Assembly: GCF_000142805.1 (NCBI RefSeq)
Contig: NC_013079.1
Location: 682,001 to 746,000, forward strand
DNA: 64,000 nt
Reading direction: 5' to 3'
Source: Lachancea thermotolerans CBS 6340
Taxonomy: Eukaryota > Ascomycota > Saccharomycetes > Saccharomycetales > Saccharomycetaceae
The translations under genes and the position numbers were made by a program. The notes under the pieces are model-generated. The model saw only the letters and a program-made list of their open reading frames with translations, did no database searches and was not told where the DNA came from. Positions 1-9,864 of the stretch are shown one piece after another. Every line of letters begins with the position of its first letter. The stretch's first letter is position 1.

Positions 1-246
1 GCGACACCTTCCATTAGGGCTTGCTTTAATACTGCACGCGCAAAAATCTGACCTCGATGGATGGTTGGTCGAGTTGACTAGTGCCGTGTTTTGTAATCGG
101 TAGTTCTTTGACCTTGGATACGAAGAACTAGTTGTTTAGTATAGTTTTTTCAAATTAATGATTTGACGTCTTCAACATTAAATATGATATCTCTTCCATC
201 AACTTGAAACACTAACAAATCATTATTGTGTTAAAGGGGACGACCG
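1..246. other. Upstream region of TCM62
   Basis: No ORF or RNA gene is visible. The stretch becomes AT-rich close to the TCM62 start and presumably holds its promoter. The neighbour to the left lies outside the window. Confidence 0.5.
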
Positions 247-1920
247 ATGCTTAAGAAGGCTCAATGGTTATGTTCCAGGACCGTTAAGACGCTCCACACT
301 CCGATTTACAATGCGAGCAATCTAGCAACGCGTCAAAGCTTGTTGACCTACATCGCTATACTGGAGAAAGTTGTCCATTCTGCCTCTTACAGCCGGTCCG
401 TGCTATATGCTGGCAAATACAAGAAGCTGCCTCAGGCAATCTCTGGAAATGACACGGTAAGGATGAACTACATGCTGAAAGAGCTCTTGACGTCGCTGCA
501 GCTATCAGAGGCGGAGAACCCGGAACAACAGCGAGATCCATCAAGGAAGCTGGGCAAGATCGGCTTGCAACTGTTCATGGCTTGCCAGCAGGATAACATA
601 ACGGCACTCGGTACCGGCCTTACAAAGAGGCTCGTGGAATGCTATAACCGTTATCCCTCGCAAGACATGGCCGCGAGCATCGAAACCTCGCTGTCAAGGG
701 TTCGCGAATTTTTGAAGCAGAACAAACTTATCATCAAGGACCGCGGTGACATCGACCAATTGGTCAGCAAGCTCGCTAGCAGCGAAGAAGATGCTAGTAC
801 AATCCAAAAGGTGTTACTGGAGCTGAACTACGAGTTGGTTTCGGACGAGGTGATCCGAGTTGTCCGCGGGCGTCGGACTGAAGACGAAATTGAGGTTTCG
901 AAAGGCTGGAAGTTTCCATCTGGCCTACTAGACTCCAACGAGCCGTACAAACGATCGCTCCAGCTTTCGAAAAATAAGCTAGTGGCCGTCAACAGCGAAA
1001 GCCTTGTGCTGGTTCACGACGGCACGCTGAGGGAGGCGGACAAGATCCTCCCGTCGCTACATTACGCTTCCAAGCAGCAAAAATCGCTGGTCATTGTTGT
1101 GAACGGAGACTGCATCGGTGATGCACTTGCTGCGATCACAATCCACAACAACAAGTGCCGCCGCCAGGGCGTGCCCTCACAGGCCATAGTGCTCCGGTAC
1201 ATTGCTCGTGATCATCAAGGTGTAGAGCTGCAGGAGAACATTGACTTTCTCAGCTTTTTGAAGTTGCCCCAGGGCGTGGGTAGTGTGTACTCGCCAGAGT
1301 TCAGTGAACACGTGCCGAGCACGGCGTCAGCCGCATTGTTCTTTGGGTCGCTAGAGTCGCTGAAAGCCACCACCGGCGAGGCCTTTCTGTACAATACCCA
1401 GGTTGGGGGCCAAGAGATCCGCAACGACGCCCTGCGCACCACGGTGACGTTGCATGTGGGCGGACACAGCGAGCTTGAGATCGACCACCGCCGCGCCCAG
1501 CTGGATCACATCATGAACAACATTCTGTGCCATGGGCTTGCGCACGGCTGGGTCCCTTCCCAGGGAGTTGCCCTGGCCAAGTCTGTTGCTGTATTGCAGA
1601 GCGGCGACAGCCGTAGCGCTCGCTCTCCGGGCGCTGACGTGCTTACCGAGAGCCTGACGTTACCACTGGAGTCCGCGGTCACAAACCTATATGCAGCTCA
1701 CAGGTTCGAGGCCAGCAGGCTCACTGCCGAGACAATCGCAGACCCCTCCTTCACCACTGCATATTTGCCGGAAAAGTGCTCGACGGTCGAACGTGGTGTG
1801 GTCGAGCCCTGGAGCAATATCGATAAAATTCTGGCTGGTGTAGCGAGCTTCGTAAAGCTTGCCGCCAGCTGCGACGTGCTCGTGACGAGGTTTTTCGACA
1901 AGCCTAAGAAGAACGACTGA
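247..1920 (+). CDS. TCM62: Mitochondrial chaperonin-like protein Tcm62
   Basis: A 557-residue protein resembling S. cerevisiae Tcm62 (about 570 residues), a divergent relative of group I chaperonin Hsp60. Tcm62 is a mitochondrial protein needed for assembly of succinate dehydrogenase and for stability of matrix proteins at high temperature (family knowledge). The N-terminus is basic, hydroxylated and free of acidic residues for about 35 residues, as expected of a mitochondrial presequence. The ATG at 247 is the first in frame. Position beside GCV1 and ahead of QDR3 and CST26 matches the YBR044C-YBR042C order, which supports orthology. The sequence is much less conserved than true Hsp60, and I did not find the canonical Hsp60 nucleotide-binding glycine motifs. 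Confidence 0.85.
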   Translation: MLKKAQWLCSRTVKTLHTPIYNASNLATRQSLLTYIAILEKVVHSASYSRSVLYAGKYKKLPQAISGNDTVRMNYMLKELLTSLQLSEAENPEQQRDPSRKLGKIGLQLFMACQQDNITALGTGLTKRLVECYNRYPSQDMAASIETSLSRVREFLKQNKLIIKDRGDIDQLVSKLASSEEDASTIQKVLLELNYELVSDEVIRVVRGRRTEDEIEVSKGWKFPSGLLDSNEPYKRSLQLSKNKLVAVNSESLVLVHDGTLREADKILPSLHYASKQQKSLVIVVNGDCIGDALAAITIHNNKCRRQGVPSQAIVLRYIARDHQGVELQENIDFLSFLKLPQGVGSVYSPEFSEHVPSTASAALFFGSLESLKATTGEAFLYNTQVGGQEIRNDALRTTVTLHVGGHSELEIDHRRAQLDHIMNNILCHGLAHGWVPSQGVALAKSVAVLQSGDSRSARSPGADVLTESLTLPLESAVTNLYAAHRFEASRLTAETIADPSFTTAYLPEKCSTVERGVVEPWSNIDKILAGVASFVKLAASCDVLVTRFFDKPKKND

Positions 1921-2323
1921 GCACTCGCGCTCACAGCGGCCGAGGCTCCGCAAAACAACTTGTAAATATCAGACGGTATCCTGGGCCAAATTCCCGGATC
2001 AATTGCGAGCTTTGGTGCTCTGCTCCCCCCGTACGCACGATGATCCGCCTCCCACTCCAAGGCCCCATTCCATACCTCTGCTAGTCATCATTATGTCCTT
2101 GTAAGACACAAATCACATGCTCTAAACACGTGCACAACATGTGCGTCCAGTGTGACATATGACCCGGTTTTCGGAGCTTTGACCCGGATTCCGGAATTTT
2201 GACTCCTCGGTTATCAGTTTCGCTATTTAAGATCGCGATGAGCTCGAGGAAACGACTGAGCTTGGCTAAAGGGATTCGTTTCGGAGGGTATCAAAGGGCC
2301 ACTAGGACCAAGACTACGCGGGA
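1921..2323. promoter_or_regulatory. TCM62-GCV1 intergenic region, GCV1 promoter
   Basis: Three elements are visible. First, a 20-bp tandem duplication, 2161-2180 and 2181-2200, with 16 of 20 positions identical; each copy begins GACCCGG. Second, TGACTC at 2200-2205, the core bound by Gcn4 and Bas1, both known regulators of glycine cleavage genes in S. cerevisiae. Third, GCGATGAGCT at 2235-2244, a match to the PAC element typical of ribosome biogenesis genes. A CACGTG E-box lies near 2127. Function is inferred from motif matches only. Confidence 0.5.
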
Positions 2324-3493
2324 ATGATATTCAAGAGACTGAGCTCCAGCGCTGCGCTGAAGAAGACAGCGCTATACGATTTACACGTGCAGCTGGGCGG
2401 GACAATGGTCCCCTTCGCAGGGTACGCAATGCCTGTGAAATACGCAGGGCAAACGCACGTAGAATCACACATCTGGACTAGAACACACGCTGGGCTATTC
2501 GACGTGTCGCACATGCTGCAGAGCCGGCTGGAAGGGCCCGGAGCCACTCAATTCCTGCACCGCGTCACGCCCACGGACTTCCAGGCGCTACCAGCCGGGC
2601 AGGGAACGCTTTCGGTGCTTCTGAACGCCCGCGGCGGGATCGTGGACGACACTCTGATTACTAAGGTCGCAGACAACAAGTTCAGCATTGTGACGAACGC
2701 CGGGCGCGCCAAGGAGGACATCGCGTTCCTGAATGAGCAGGTGCAGGGTTTCGAGTGCCGCTGGGAGCCTGTGCGTGACCGCGCGCTGCTGGCGCTGCAG
2801 GGCCCCGAGGCCAAACACGTTCTCGGCAGCCTGGTCGCGGGCGGCCTGCAGTCGCTCCAGGACCTGTACTTCGGCCAGCGCCGCAGCTTCCGCGCCGGGA
2901 CCGGCGTCGAGATCGACGTCGCCCGCTCGGGCTACACGGGCGAGGACGGCTTCGAGGTGTCTGTGGCCAACAGCGACGCCACGGACCTCGCGCGCATGAT
3001 GCTGGAGAACTCCGCGGTTCGCGCCATCGGCCTCGCTGCCAGAGACAGTCTGCGTCTCGAGGCCGGCATGTGCCTCTACGGCCACGAGCTGGACGAGGAC
3101 ACCACGCCCGTGGAGGCCTCGCTCAACTGGCTCATCTCCAAATCCCGCCGCGACGGCTCGCTTGGCGAATTTAACGGCTTTTCTCACATCATGGGTCAGA
3201 TCGCCAACAAGTCAGCCACTCGCGCCAGGGTCGGCTTCAAGTACCTGGGGAAGGGCCCTGCCGCTCGCACTGACGCCCCGGTTTTCTCAGACGAAGGGAA
3301 GACCCAGGTCGGCCACGTAACTTCGGGCAGCGCTGCGCCTTCGCTCGCGGGTATCAATATCGGCCAGGCTTACGTCCAGAAAGGTCTTCACAAGGCAGGC
3401 ACCCAGTTGTTTGTGGGCGTAAGAAACAAGATTTTCCCCATTCAGATCGCTCGCATGCCACTCGTTCCAAGCCACTACTATAAGTCGAACTGA
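2324..3493 (+). CDS. GCV1: Aminomethyltransferase, T protein of the glycine cleavage system
   Basis: A 389-residue protein, close to the usual 400 of yeast Gcv1. It transfers the methylene group from the aminomethyl lipoyl arm of H protein to tetrahydrofolate, releasing ammonia, in the mitochondrial matrix. The first 16 residues are basic and rich in Ser and Ala, fitting a presequence. Conserved T-protein segments are DVSHM at residues 60-64, NARGGIVDD at 101-109 (folate-site region) and RSGYTGEDGFEV at about 200. The C-terminal GcvT barrel domain is complete. The gene is notably GC-rich, with many third-position C or G codons compared with neighbours. The promoter carries a Gcn4/Bas1-type TGACTC and a 20-bp tandem repeat. 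Confidence 0.95.
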   Translation: MIFKRLSSSAALKKTALYDLHVQLGGTMVPFAGYAMPVKYAGQTHVESHIWTRTHAGLFDVSHMLQSRLEGPGATQFLHRVTPTDFQALPAGQGTLSVLLNARGGIVDDTLITKVADNKFSIVTNAGRAKEDIAFLNEQVQGFECRWEPVRDRALLALQGPEAKHVLGSLVAGGLQSLQDLYFGQRRSFRAGTGVEIDVARSGYTGEDGFEVSVANSDATDLARMMLENSAVRAIGLAARDSLRLEAGMCLYGHELDEDTTPVEASLNWLISKSRRDGSLGEFNGFSHIMGQIANKSATRARVGFKYLGKGPAARTDAPVFSDEGKTQVGHVTSGSAAPSLAGINIGQAYVQKGLHKAGTQLFVGVRNKIFPIQIARMPLVPSHYYKSN

Positions 3494-3804
3494 ACGCACT
3501 ACACGTAATCGAGTCAGGGTCCAAGTCAACCTTTTCTTTGCTCGGCCCTTCGTTGTCAGTGGTGCCTATATAGTGTGGCAGCGTGGCTCCATGATGGGTT
3601 ATCGGTACTTGAAAAAAAAAACGAGTTTCCACGCAGATGGAAAGAAGCGTGATATGGATATAAGACCGTGCTATAAAGAAAGTCTAGAGAAAGAAGTACC
3701 AGACTAAACGCAGCAAAGTGAAGTGCAGCCTCATCCACTAGGAAGCGGCGCAAGCACAGTAAGCGTGTCGAGGAAAAATTTGGCGAGTTTTAATAGTTGA
3801 TATA
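3494..3804. other. Intergenic region before the SAM3-like permease
   Basis: No gene was seen. An A tract lies near 3611, followed by purine-rich sequence, as in yeast promoters and 5' leaders. A TGTGGC core of the Met31/Met32 type occurs near 3574. It is a weak match, but relevant if the permease imports a methionine derivative. Confidence 0.35.
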
Positions 3805-5604
3805 ATGGACAAAGAAGCAAAACAAACAATAAGCGAGCACACGCTGGAGTCGGTGGACACCAAGGCGTGGCATGGCGAAAGCTCCAAGACACTGGGCAGC
3901 CGCTTGACACGCCCGTTCCAGAGAAAGCAGATGTCGTCGCGGATGAACCGCATTACGCAGTCTTTCCGCAGACAAGATGCCGTAGAATACGCCGACGTGG
4001 ACCTGTCGATGATGGACGAGCAGCAGCGTAGGAACTACGTGCTGGCCAACCAGCCGTTGCAGAAGACCCTCTCGCAGAGACATCTTATGATGATCGCGAT
4101 CGGCGGGACGCTGGGTACTGGTCTGTTCATCGGTATCGGGTACTCGCTGTCTTCAGGTCCAGGCTCGCTGCTCATCGGTTTTTTGATCGTCGGGCTGATG
4201 ATGTTCTGCGTGGTGCAGAGCGCTGCAGAGCTTGCATGCCAGTACCCGGTGTCTGGGTCTTACGCTGTCCACGTGTCGCGGTTCATGGAGCCCTCAATCG
4301 GGTTCACGGTCGCCACGAACTATGCCCTGGCGTGGCTCATCTCGTTCCCCTCCGAGCTGATCGGTTGCGCCATGACGTTGCAGTACTGGAACAAGTCTGT
4401 TAACCCTGCTGTGTGGGTCGCCATCTTCTACGTTTTCATCATGTCTCTGAACATGTTCGGCGTGAGAAGCTACGGTGAGGCCGAGTTCTGGATGTCGCTT
4501 TTCAAGGTTGTGGCCATTGTTATTTTCATCATAATCGGGATCGTGCTCATCTGCGGCGGTGGGCCCAACTCCACGGGCTACATCGGAACGAAATACTGGC
4601 ACGACCCAGGCTCCTTCGCCAAGCCTGTTTTCAAGGGCCTCTGTAACACGTTCGTCTCTGCTGCCTTCTCGTTCGGTGGTGCGGAGCTTGTTGTTCTGAC
4701 GGCCTCGGAGTCCAGAAAGGTCGAATCCGTCTCCCGTGCGGCCAAGGGTACCTTTTGGAGAATCGCCATTTTCTACATCACCACTGTTATTGTCATCGGG
4801 TGCCTGGTTCCATACACCAACGAGCAGCTATTGGGAGGCGACAACGACGAAGATATCACTGCATCTCCTTTCGTGATCGCGCTAAGTGGCCAGGGTTCTA
4901 TGGGTACCAAGGCCTCTCACTTCATGAACACTGTTATTCTGATCGCGGTCCTGTCCGTTTGCAACTCCGCAGTCTATGCTTCCTCTCGTATCATCCAGGC
5001 GCTCGGTGTGTGTGGCCAGCTTCCAAAGATTTGTGGTTACGTCGACCAGAAGGGCAGACCCTTGGTGGGCATTGCTATCTGTGGTGTTTTCGGCCTGCTA
5101 GGGTTTTTGGTCGCCTCCGATAACGAGGGCGATGTGTTCACCTGGCTGTTTGCATTGTGCTCCATCTCTTCTTTTTTCACTTGGTTCTGCATTTGCGCAT
5201 CGCAGGTTCGTTTTAGATTTGCACTGCGCGCACAGGGCAGAAGCTCCGACGAAATCGCCCACAAGTCCATGTTGGGTATTTACGGTGGTTTCTTGGGCTG
5301 TTTACTCAATGCCCTTCTAATCGCAGGTGAGATTTACGTCTCCATTTTCCCTCTGGGCGGGGACCCCAGCGCCAAGCAATTCTTCCAGTACTGTTTGAGT
5401 ATTCCAATTATGATCGCCGTTTATATCGGCCACAAACTATTTGCGAACAAGAGCAAGCGTGTCTTGATTCCTGCGCAAGAAATTGACCTCGAGACAGGGA
5501 GGAAGATCAAAGACTTGGAACAATTCAAGCATGAGGTTCTGGAAGACAAAGAGAAGCTTGCTTCCAAGCCATTGTACTACAGAATATACCGTTTCTGGTG
5601 TTAA
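3805..5604 (+). CDS. Amino-acid permease family transporter, S-adenosylmethionine permease type
   Basis: A 599-residue plasma-membrane transporter of the yeast amino-acid/polyamine permease (YAT) family with about 12 membrane segments. The N-terminal cytosolic tail ends at residues about 90-105 (SQRHLMMIAIGGTLGTGLFI) and the C-terminus ends in the aromatic FWC typical of the family. Many segments match S. cerevisiae Sam3 and Mmp1 almost word for word from memory, for example ELACQYPVSGSYAVHVSRF, YALAWLISFPSELIGC and GGGPNSTGYIG. Sam3 imports S-adenosylmethionine and Mmp1 imports S-methylmethionine; which substrate applies here cannot be read from sequence. In S. cerevisiae the TCM62 and QDR3 genes are adjacent, so this gene is an extra one at this locus. 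SAM3 and MMP1 are subtelomeric in S. cerevisiae, so locus history differs. Confidence 0.85.
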   Translation: MDKEAKQTISEHTLESVDTKAWHGESSKTLGSRLTRPFQRKQMSSRMNRITQSFRRQDAVEYADVDLSMMDEQQRRNYVLANQPLQKTLSQRHLMMIAIGGTLGTGLFIGIGYSLSSGPGSLLIGFLIVGLMMFCVVQSAAELACQYPVSGSYAVHVSRFMEPSIGFTVATNYALAWLISFPSELIGCAMTLQYWNKSVNPAVWVAIFYVFIMSLNMFGVRSYGEAEFWMSLFKVVAIVIFIIIGIVLICGGGPNSTGYIGTKYWHDPGSFAKPVFKGLCNTFVSAAFSFGGAELVVLTASESRKVESVSRAAKGTFWRIAIFYITTVIVIGCLVPYTNEQLLGGDNDEDITASPFVIALSGQGSMGTKASHFMNTVILIAVLSVCNSAVYASSRIIQALGVCGQLPKICGYVDQKGRPLVGIAICGVFGLLGFLVASDNEGDVFTWLFALCSISSFFTWFCICASQVRFRFALRAQGRSSDEIAHKSMLGIYGGFLGCLLNALLIAGEIYVSIFPLGGDPSAKQFFQYCLSIPIMIAVYIGHKLFANKSKRVLIPAQEIDLETGRKIKDLEQFKHEVLEDKEKLASKPLYYRIYRFWC

Positions 5605-6366
5605 AACCTAGCAACATTCTTCTACTATCATAGATCCTATGCTAGGCGGTTATAGCCCCCTCAATGGCAGAGGAAAGCGCCTGCGACTCTTTTTTGAACC
5701 GGCGTTCCATTTTAATTTTGTAATTAAGTAAAGCATCGAATATTGTAATATACCCTTGCCAAAAGGCAACTGTGCACCAGACATGCGTGATTTGGCCGCA
5801 CTGCCCGCTCCCGTCTAGTTGTTATTGGAGAGCTTCAGGTCGATAAGACCCGCGAAGCCCTTTATAGATGCGGCAACATGTTGCGCTCCAAGCAACTGAA
5901 GAAATTGCCTGTTGAACCAAAAGAAGCTTCTAACCATCTAAAAATTGCGAATCACGCGAATGCTAGTAACTAAACCGCCTTACAAAATCGGCCACGAGCA
6001 AGAAAGCCCACACTTCACCTATTTCTGACGCCAGCGATCATCTTTTGATATCATCACTTTAGACCATACTGACGGACTCCACTCAACTTACTACCATCTT
6101 CTCATCAAAATTCCACCGGAATATATTATATTTAGTTTTAATTGATAGTAAAAGGGATCCCGCCTTTGCAATCAGCTAGCAGCCTCAAAGGCTTTATCAG
6201 TGCTGTTGAGCTAGCGTGTTTTCGCAAGTCCGATTTATTCAATTATCGAAGGTTTGTTTGCGTATGAGTCAAACCTCCAACTGTTGCAAAGTTACATAAA
6301 AGCTCCTTCAAAAAAGACTTTCTCCTTACTGCCAAGAGCTTCTAAGCGGAACGTACAGAAACATGC
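5605..6366. other. Long intergenic region upstream of QDR3
   Basis: A 762-bp stretch without a credible ORF or RNA gene. It is AT-rich, notably around 5700-5760 and 6110-6160, and looks like the 3' end of the permease gene plus a long QDR3 promoter. I found no convincing binding motif. A short upstream ORF overlaps the QDR3 start (6363-6392). Confidence 0.4.
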
Positions 6367-8295
6367 ATGATGAGCGGTGTTCAAAGAGCTGAGCAAGATG
6401 CCGATGACCTGTCGTTGCACACAAACTCATCGCTCGAAACATCGGTCGGCGATGAGATCGGAAGGCCACAGACGCTGCACCACAACGAGCTCAGCACGAG
6501 CGGGACGCATCTTTCTAAGAAGTCGACGCTGCGAGACAAGAGCCTGATGGTCCCCAGAAAGCAACGTCGTGGAATTCTTGCAAATCTCTCAGTGGTTCCG
6601 GAATACAAGGACGCGAGAAACTACCCAGGAAAGCTCAAAGCCGGAATCATCTTTTTGATAGCTTACGCGGCGATGATGGGGCCTATGGGTACCTCCATCA
6701 TTTACCCGTCGATCAACCCTATTAGCGAAGACTACAAAACGACCACAATGATGGTGAATGTGTCTGTGGGAATATATCTGCTAAGTTTGGGCGTGCTGCC
6801 GCTGTGGTGGTCGTCGCTGTCGGAGCTGCGAGGCCGCCGCACTGTTTACGTCCTGTCGTTTTCGCTACTGTGCGCATTTTGCGTTGGCAGCGCACTGGCG
6901 CCTAACATTCAGGCCTTCATCGTCTTTCGGATGCTGTGCGGCGCGTGCTCAGCTAGTGTACAGAGCGTGGGCGCCGGCACTGTTGCTGACTTATTCAAGC
7001 CGGAGGATAGAGGCAAAATGCTTGGTTACTATTACCTTGGTGCCCTCATGGCGCCGCTCCTCGCCCCTATCATTGGATCTTTATTGGTGAGCAGGTGGAG
7101 CTGGAGGTCCACGCAGTGGTTCATGGTGATCCTCGCGGGAGTTAACGTGCTTCTCTTGACGCTCCTTCTGCCAGAGACGCTAAGAAGCCAGGACAGTAAG
7201 AGTGCCATCGCTGCAATTTTGGCTGAGAGGAGGAACGGCGCAAAGGCGGCGGCAGGCGCCACCACGGACAGTGCCAGCGACGCAAGCAATGCGATCAAAG
7301 ACAAGGATGAGCCAGAAGCCTCTAATTATGACGCCGAGGTTCAACGCGTTTACTCGCGGGCTAGCGAGGCCGCGCAATATCCCCGCGACGAAGAAGAGCA
7401 TTTTGGCGATACAATGGTTGCGCAGATAACCAGGGTGCAGACGAGGGATCCCAAGCTAGAGATGCGGATGCGGGAAGGCGAGCTGAAAAGGTGGAAAACT
7501 AACCTAGAAAATGAGCTGGATAGAATGGAAACGGAGAAAACCTCAGACAAAGCGGAGGTCCTGGATTTACCGAAAAGGTCCTGGTCAACAACTCTCTACA
7601 TTTATCTAATCAAGCCACTCAAGTCCCTTCACTTCTTGAGGTATCCGCCGGTGACACTCGCGATCACCTTCTCAGCCATCTCGTTTGCAATCCTTTACTT
7701 TGTGAACATGACCCTCGAATACAGCTATTCTAGATCGCCGTACAATTTCAAGCCGTTGTACGTGGGACTGCTGTACATTCCGAACTCCGTAACGTACGTT
7801 ATCGCTTCCATCTACGGAGGAAAGTGGGTCGATAACCTGCTGCGACAGTATAAGAAAAAACATGGTACGCTGGCCCCGGAGGCACGCATATCCTGGAACG
7901 TCGTCACTGCCGTTGTGACTTTCCCCATATCACTTCTCATTTTCGGATGGTGCTTAGACAAAAAACAACACTGGGTTACGCCTCTCGTGGGGACTGCATT
8001 ATTCGGATACGCCTCTATGATGACCATCGGGGCCACCGTTGCTTACCTAGTCGATTCCCTTCCCGGTCGAGGCGCAACAGGCGTTGCTCTCAACAACCTC
8101 ATCCGCCAAGCGTTTGCCGCTACCGCCGTGTTTGTCACCGAGCCAATGCTGGAGGGCATGGGTCCTGGTTGGGCTTTCACAATGCTCGCCTTCATAGTTA
8201 TTGGCGCCAGCTCTGTCTTGGTCGTCCTTAAAATGAAGGGCGATTACTGGCGAGAAAACTACGATCTGCAGAAACTTTACGACAAGCTAGATTGA
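6367..8295 (+). CDS. QDR3: MFS drug and polyamine antiporter of the Qdr3 type
   Basis: A 642-residue major facilitator protein of the DHA1 12-spanner group. A hydrophilic N-tail of about 90 residues is followed by six membrane segments, a long charged cytosolic loop (about residues 270-430) and six more segments. The motif A region after TM2 reads SELRGRRTVYVLSF. S. cerevisiae Qdr3 (689 residues) is a plasma-membrane proton antiporter for polyamines, quinidine and other compounds and takes part in spore-wall dityrosine assembly. The order TCM62-QDR3-CST26-FAT1 is conserved with YBR044C-YBR041W. ATG codons at 6367 and 6370 are both in frame. An out-of-frame ATG at 6363 opens a nine-codon ORF that overlaps the start. 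Confidence 0.9.
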   Translation: MMSGVQRAEQDADDLSLHTNSSLETSVGDEIGRPQTLHHNELSTSGTHLSKKSTLRDKSLMVPRKQRRGILANLSVVPEYKDARNYPGKLKAGIIFLIAYAAMMGPMGTSIIYPSINPISEDYKTTTMMVNVSVGIYLLSLGVLPLWWSSLSELRGRRTVYVLSFSLLCAFCVGSALAPNIQAFIVFRMLCGACSASVQSVGAGTVADLFKPEDRGKMLGYYYLGALMAPLLAPIIGSLLVSRWSWRSTQWFMVILAGVNVLLLTLLLPETLRSQDSKSAIAAILAERRNGAKAAAGATTDSASDASNAIKDKDEPEASNYDAEVQRVYSRASEAAQYPRDEEEHFGDTMVAQITRVQTRDPKLEMRMREGELKRWKTNLENELDRMETEKTSDKAEVLDLPKRSWSTTLYIYLIKPLKSLHFLRYPPVTLAITFSAISFAILYFVNMTLEYSYSRSPYNFKPLYVGLLYIPNSVTYVIASIYGGKWVDNLLRQYKKKHGTLAPEARISWNVVTAVVTFPISLLIFGWCLDKKQHWVTPLVGTALFGYASMMTIGATVAYLVDSLPGRGATGVALNNLIRQAFAATAVFVTEPMLEGMGPGWAFTMLAFIVIGASSVLVVLKMKGDYWRENYDLQKLYDKLD

Positions 8296-8558
8296 AATCA
8301 AATTCCATCAAGTGTTCATGTTCGTGTACTCAAATCTATTCATTAAATACAGTAAAAGCATTTCTTTCAACGGATCTCGGAGGTGGGATCTGCCATTCCG
8401 TCAGCTAACTCAATTGTTAAGAAAGAATTAACTCGATTAATAAACGTTTTGCCCAGAAATTTTGATCTTTTAACCTTAGGGTACAAGCCAGAGTTCAGCT
8501 CACAAGAAGCTGACCGATCCTATTCTAACCCACTTAGTACTCCTCACCGGTTGCAGCA

Positions 8559-9761
8559 ATGTCGGTGTCATTTCTAGCTCAACGAGCAGTTAAGCTGTTG
8601 GTGACTTTGGCATCAATCGTGATCTTCATCCAGGGAGCGTTTGTAATCGTAACACACCAGGTGCTGACGAAAACGTTCTTGACACACGATCCAATTCGAA
8701 TGCAGAAACACTTGGATCGTAGTAAGAAGAGTTTCATCATATTGTTAATCACGATATTAACAATAGTAGCGCCTTCCGGAGTGCGCATCACAACTGACAA
8801 CAGAAGTATACCGAAAAATACTATGGTCAAAGACCTTCGCACCGGGGGAATTATCTCGAGCATGAAGCAAAAGTCGGTTCTCATTTCGAATCATCAGATA
8901 TATACTGACTGGGTCTTCCTGTGGTGGCTGGCCTACACCGGGGACTTGGCGGGAAACGTTTACATCATGCTGAAGAACTCGCTGGCAAAGATCCCAATCA
9001 TGGGATATGGAATGAGAAACTATAACTTTATTTTCATGAATCGCAAATGGAGCAAGGACAGGATCAACCTCGCAAACCACCTGGGCAACCTGGATCATAA
9101 CGCGCGCGGGGTTGGACGACTAGCCGGAAAACACCCCTCCCTTGACATCGCAAGCGGCAAAGAGGTTTGGAGCGACAATGGAGCGGCTACGAAAGACCAC
9201 CGGCAAATAAGGTGGCCCTACACACTTATTATCTTTCCTGAGGGCACAAATCTTAGTGCGAATACTAGGGAAAAGAGCAGAGTATTTTCTGAAAAGGCCA
9301 ACTTGCCCATCTTCAATAATCTGGTCCTTCCCCGCGTTACCGGTCTAAGGTTCTCGCTCCAAGAATTAAGAAACAGCTGTGAGGTTGTTTATGACACGAC
9401 CATTGGGTACTCTGGTGTTAAGCAGAACGAATATGGCCAAGATATCTATCAACTGAGTAATATATTTTTGAGAGGTCACTCTCCGGACTTAGTTGATATC
9501 TACATCCGAGCGTTTAACCTCAAAGATATTCCTTTAGATGACGAGGAAGAGTTCACAAAGTGGCTCTTAGATGTATGGCACGAAAAGGACAAACTTCTAG
9601 ACACCTTTTATGCCAAGGGAAGTTTCGATCTGGATCCTAACACCCATCAAGTAACTACTGGGACTTGTAAGATCAAGTCCTCCGAGGTTGCTCAGTTCCT
9701 AATACTTCCTCTCCTTTCTCTAGCGGCACTCGTTGCCAAAATTTTGCGTAGCTTTTGCTAA
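8559..9761 (+). CDS. CST26: Lysophospholipid acyltransferase Cst26/Psi1
   Basis: A 400-residue integral membrane acyltransferase of the PlsC/LPLAT family, the same size as S. cerevisiae Cst26 (also PSI1, 397 residues). That enzyme loads stearate at the sn-1 position of phosphatidylinositol in the ER. The catalytic HX4D motif is visible as NHQIYTDW near residue 110, and the substrate-binding FPEGTN near residue 226. There are hydrophobic segments at residues 15-35 and 60-80 and a C-terminal one ending LAALVAKIL. The gene converges on FAT1, with only about 100 bp between stop codons, as in S. cerevisiae. Confidence 0.92.
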   Translation: MSVSFLAQRAVKLLVTLASIVIFIQGAFVIVTHQVLTKTFLTHDPIRMQKHLDRSKKSFIILLITILTIVAPSGVRITTDNRSIPKNTMVKDLRTGGIISSMKQKSVLISNHQIYTDWVFLWWLAYTGDLAGNVYIMLKNSLAKIPIMGYGMRNYNFIFMNRKWSKDRINLANHLGNLDHNARGVGRLAGKHPSLDIASGKEVWSDNGAATKDHRQIRWPYTLIIFPEGTNLSANTREKSRVFSEKANLPIFNNLVLPRVTGLRFSLQELRNSCEVVYDTTIGYSGVKQNEYGQDIYQLSNIFLRGHSPDLVDIYIRAFNLKDIPLDDEEEFTKWLLDVWHEKDKLLDTFYAKGSFDLDPNTHQVTTGTCKIKSSEVAQFLILPLLSLAALVAKILRSFC

Positions 9762-9864
9762 GTTGTCGCTGCCTATCTTTGAAATGTGTAGCTTATATAC
9801 TAGATTTATACACAGCGAGAAATGAAAAGTACGTAAACTTTGAGCGCCGCTGCTGGCACCAAAG

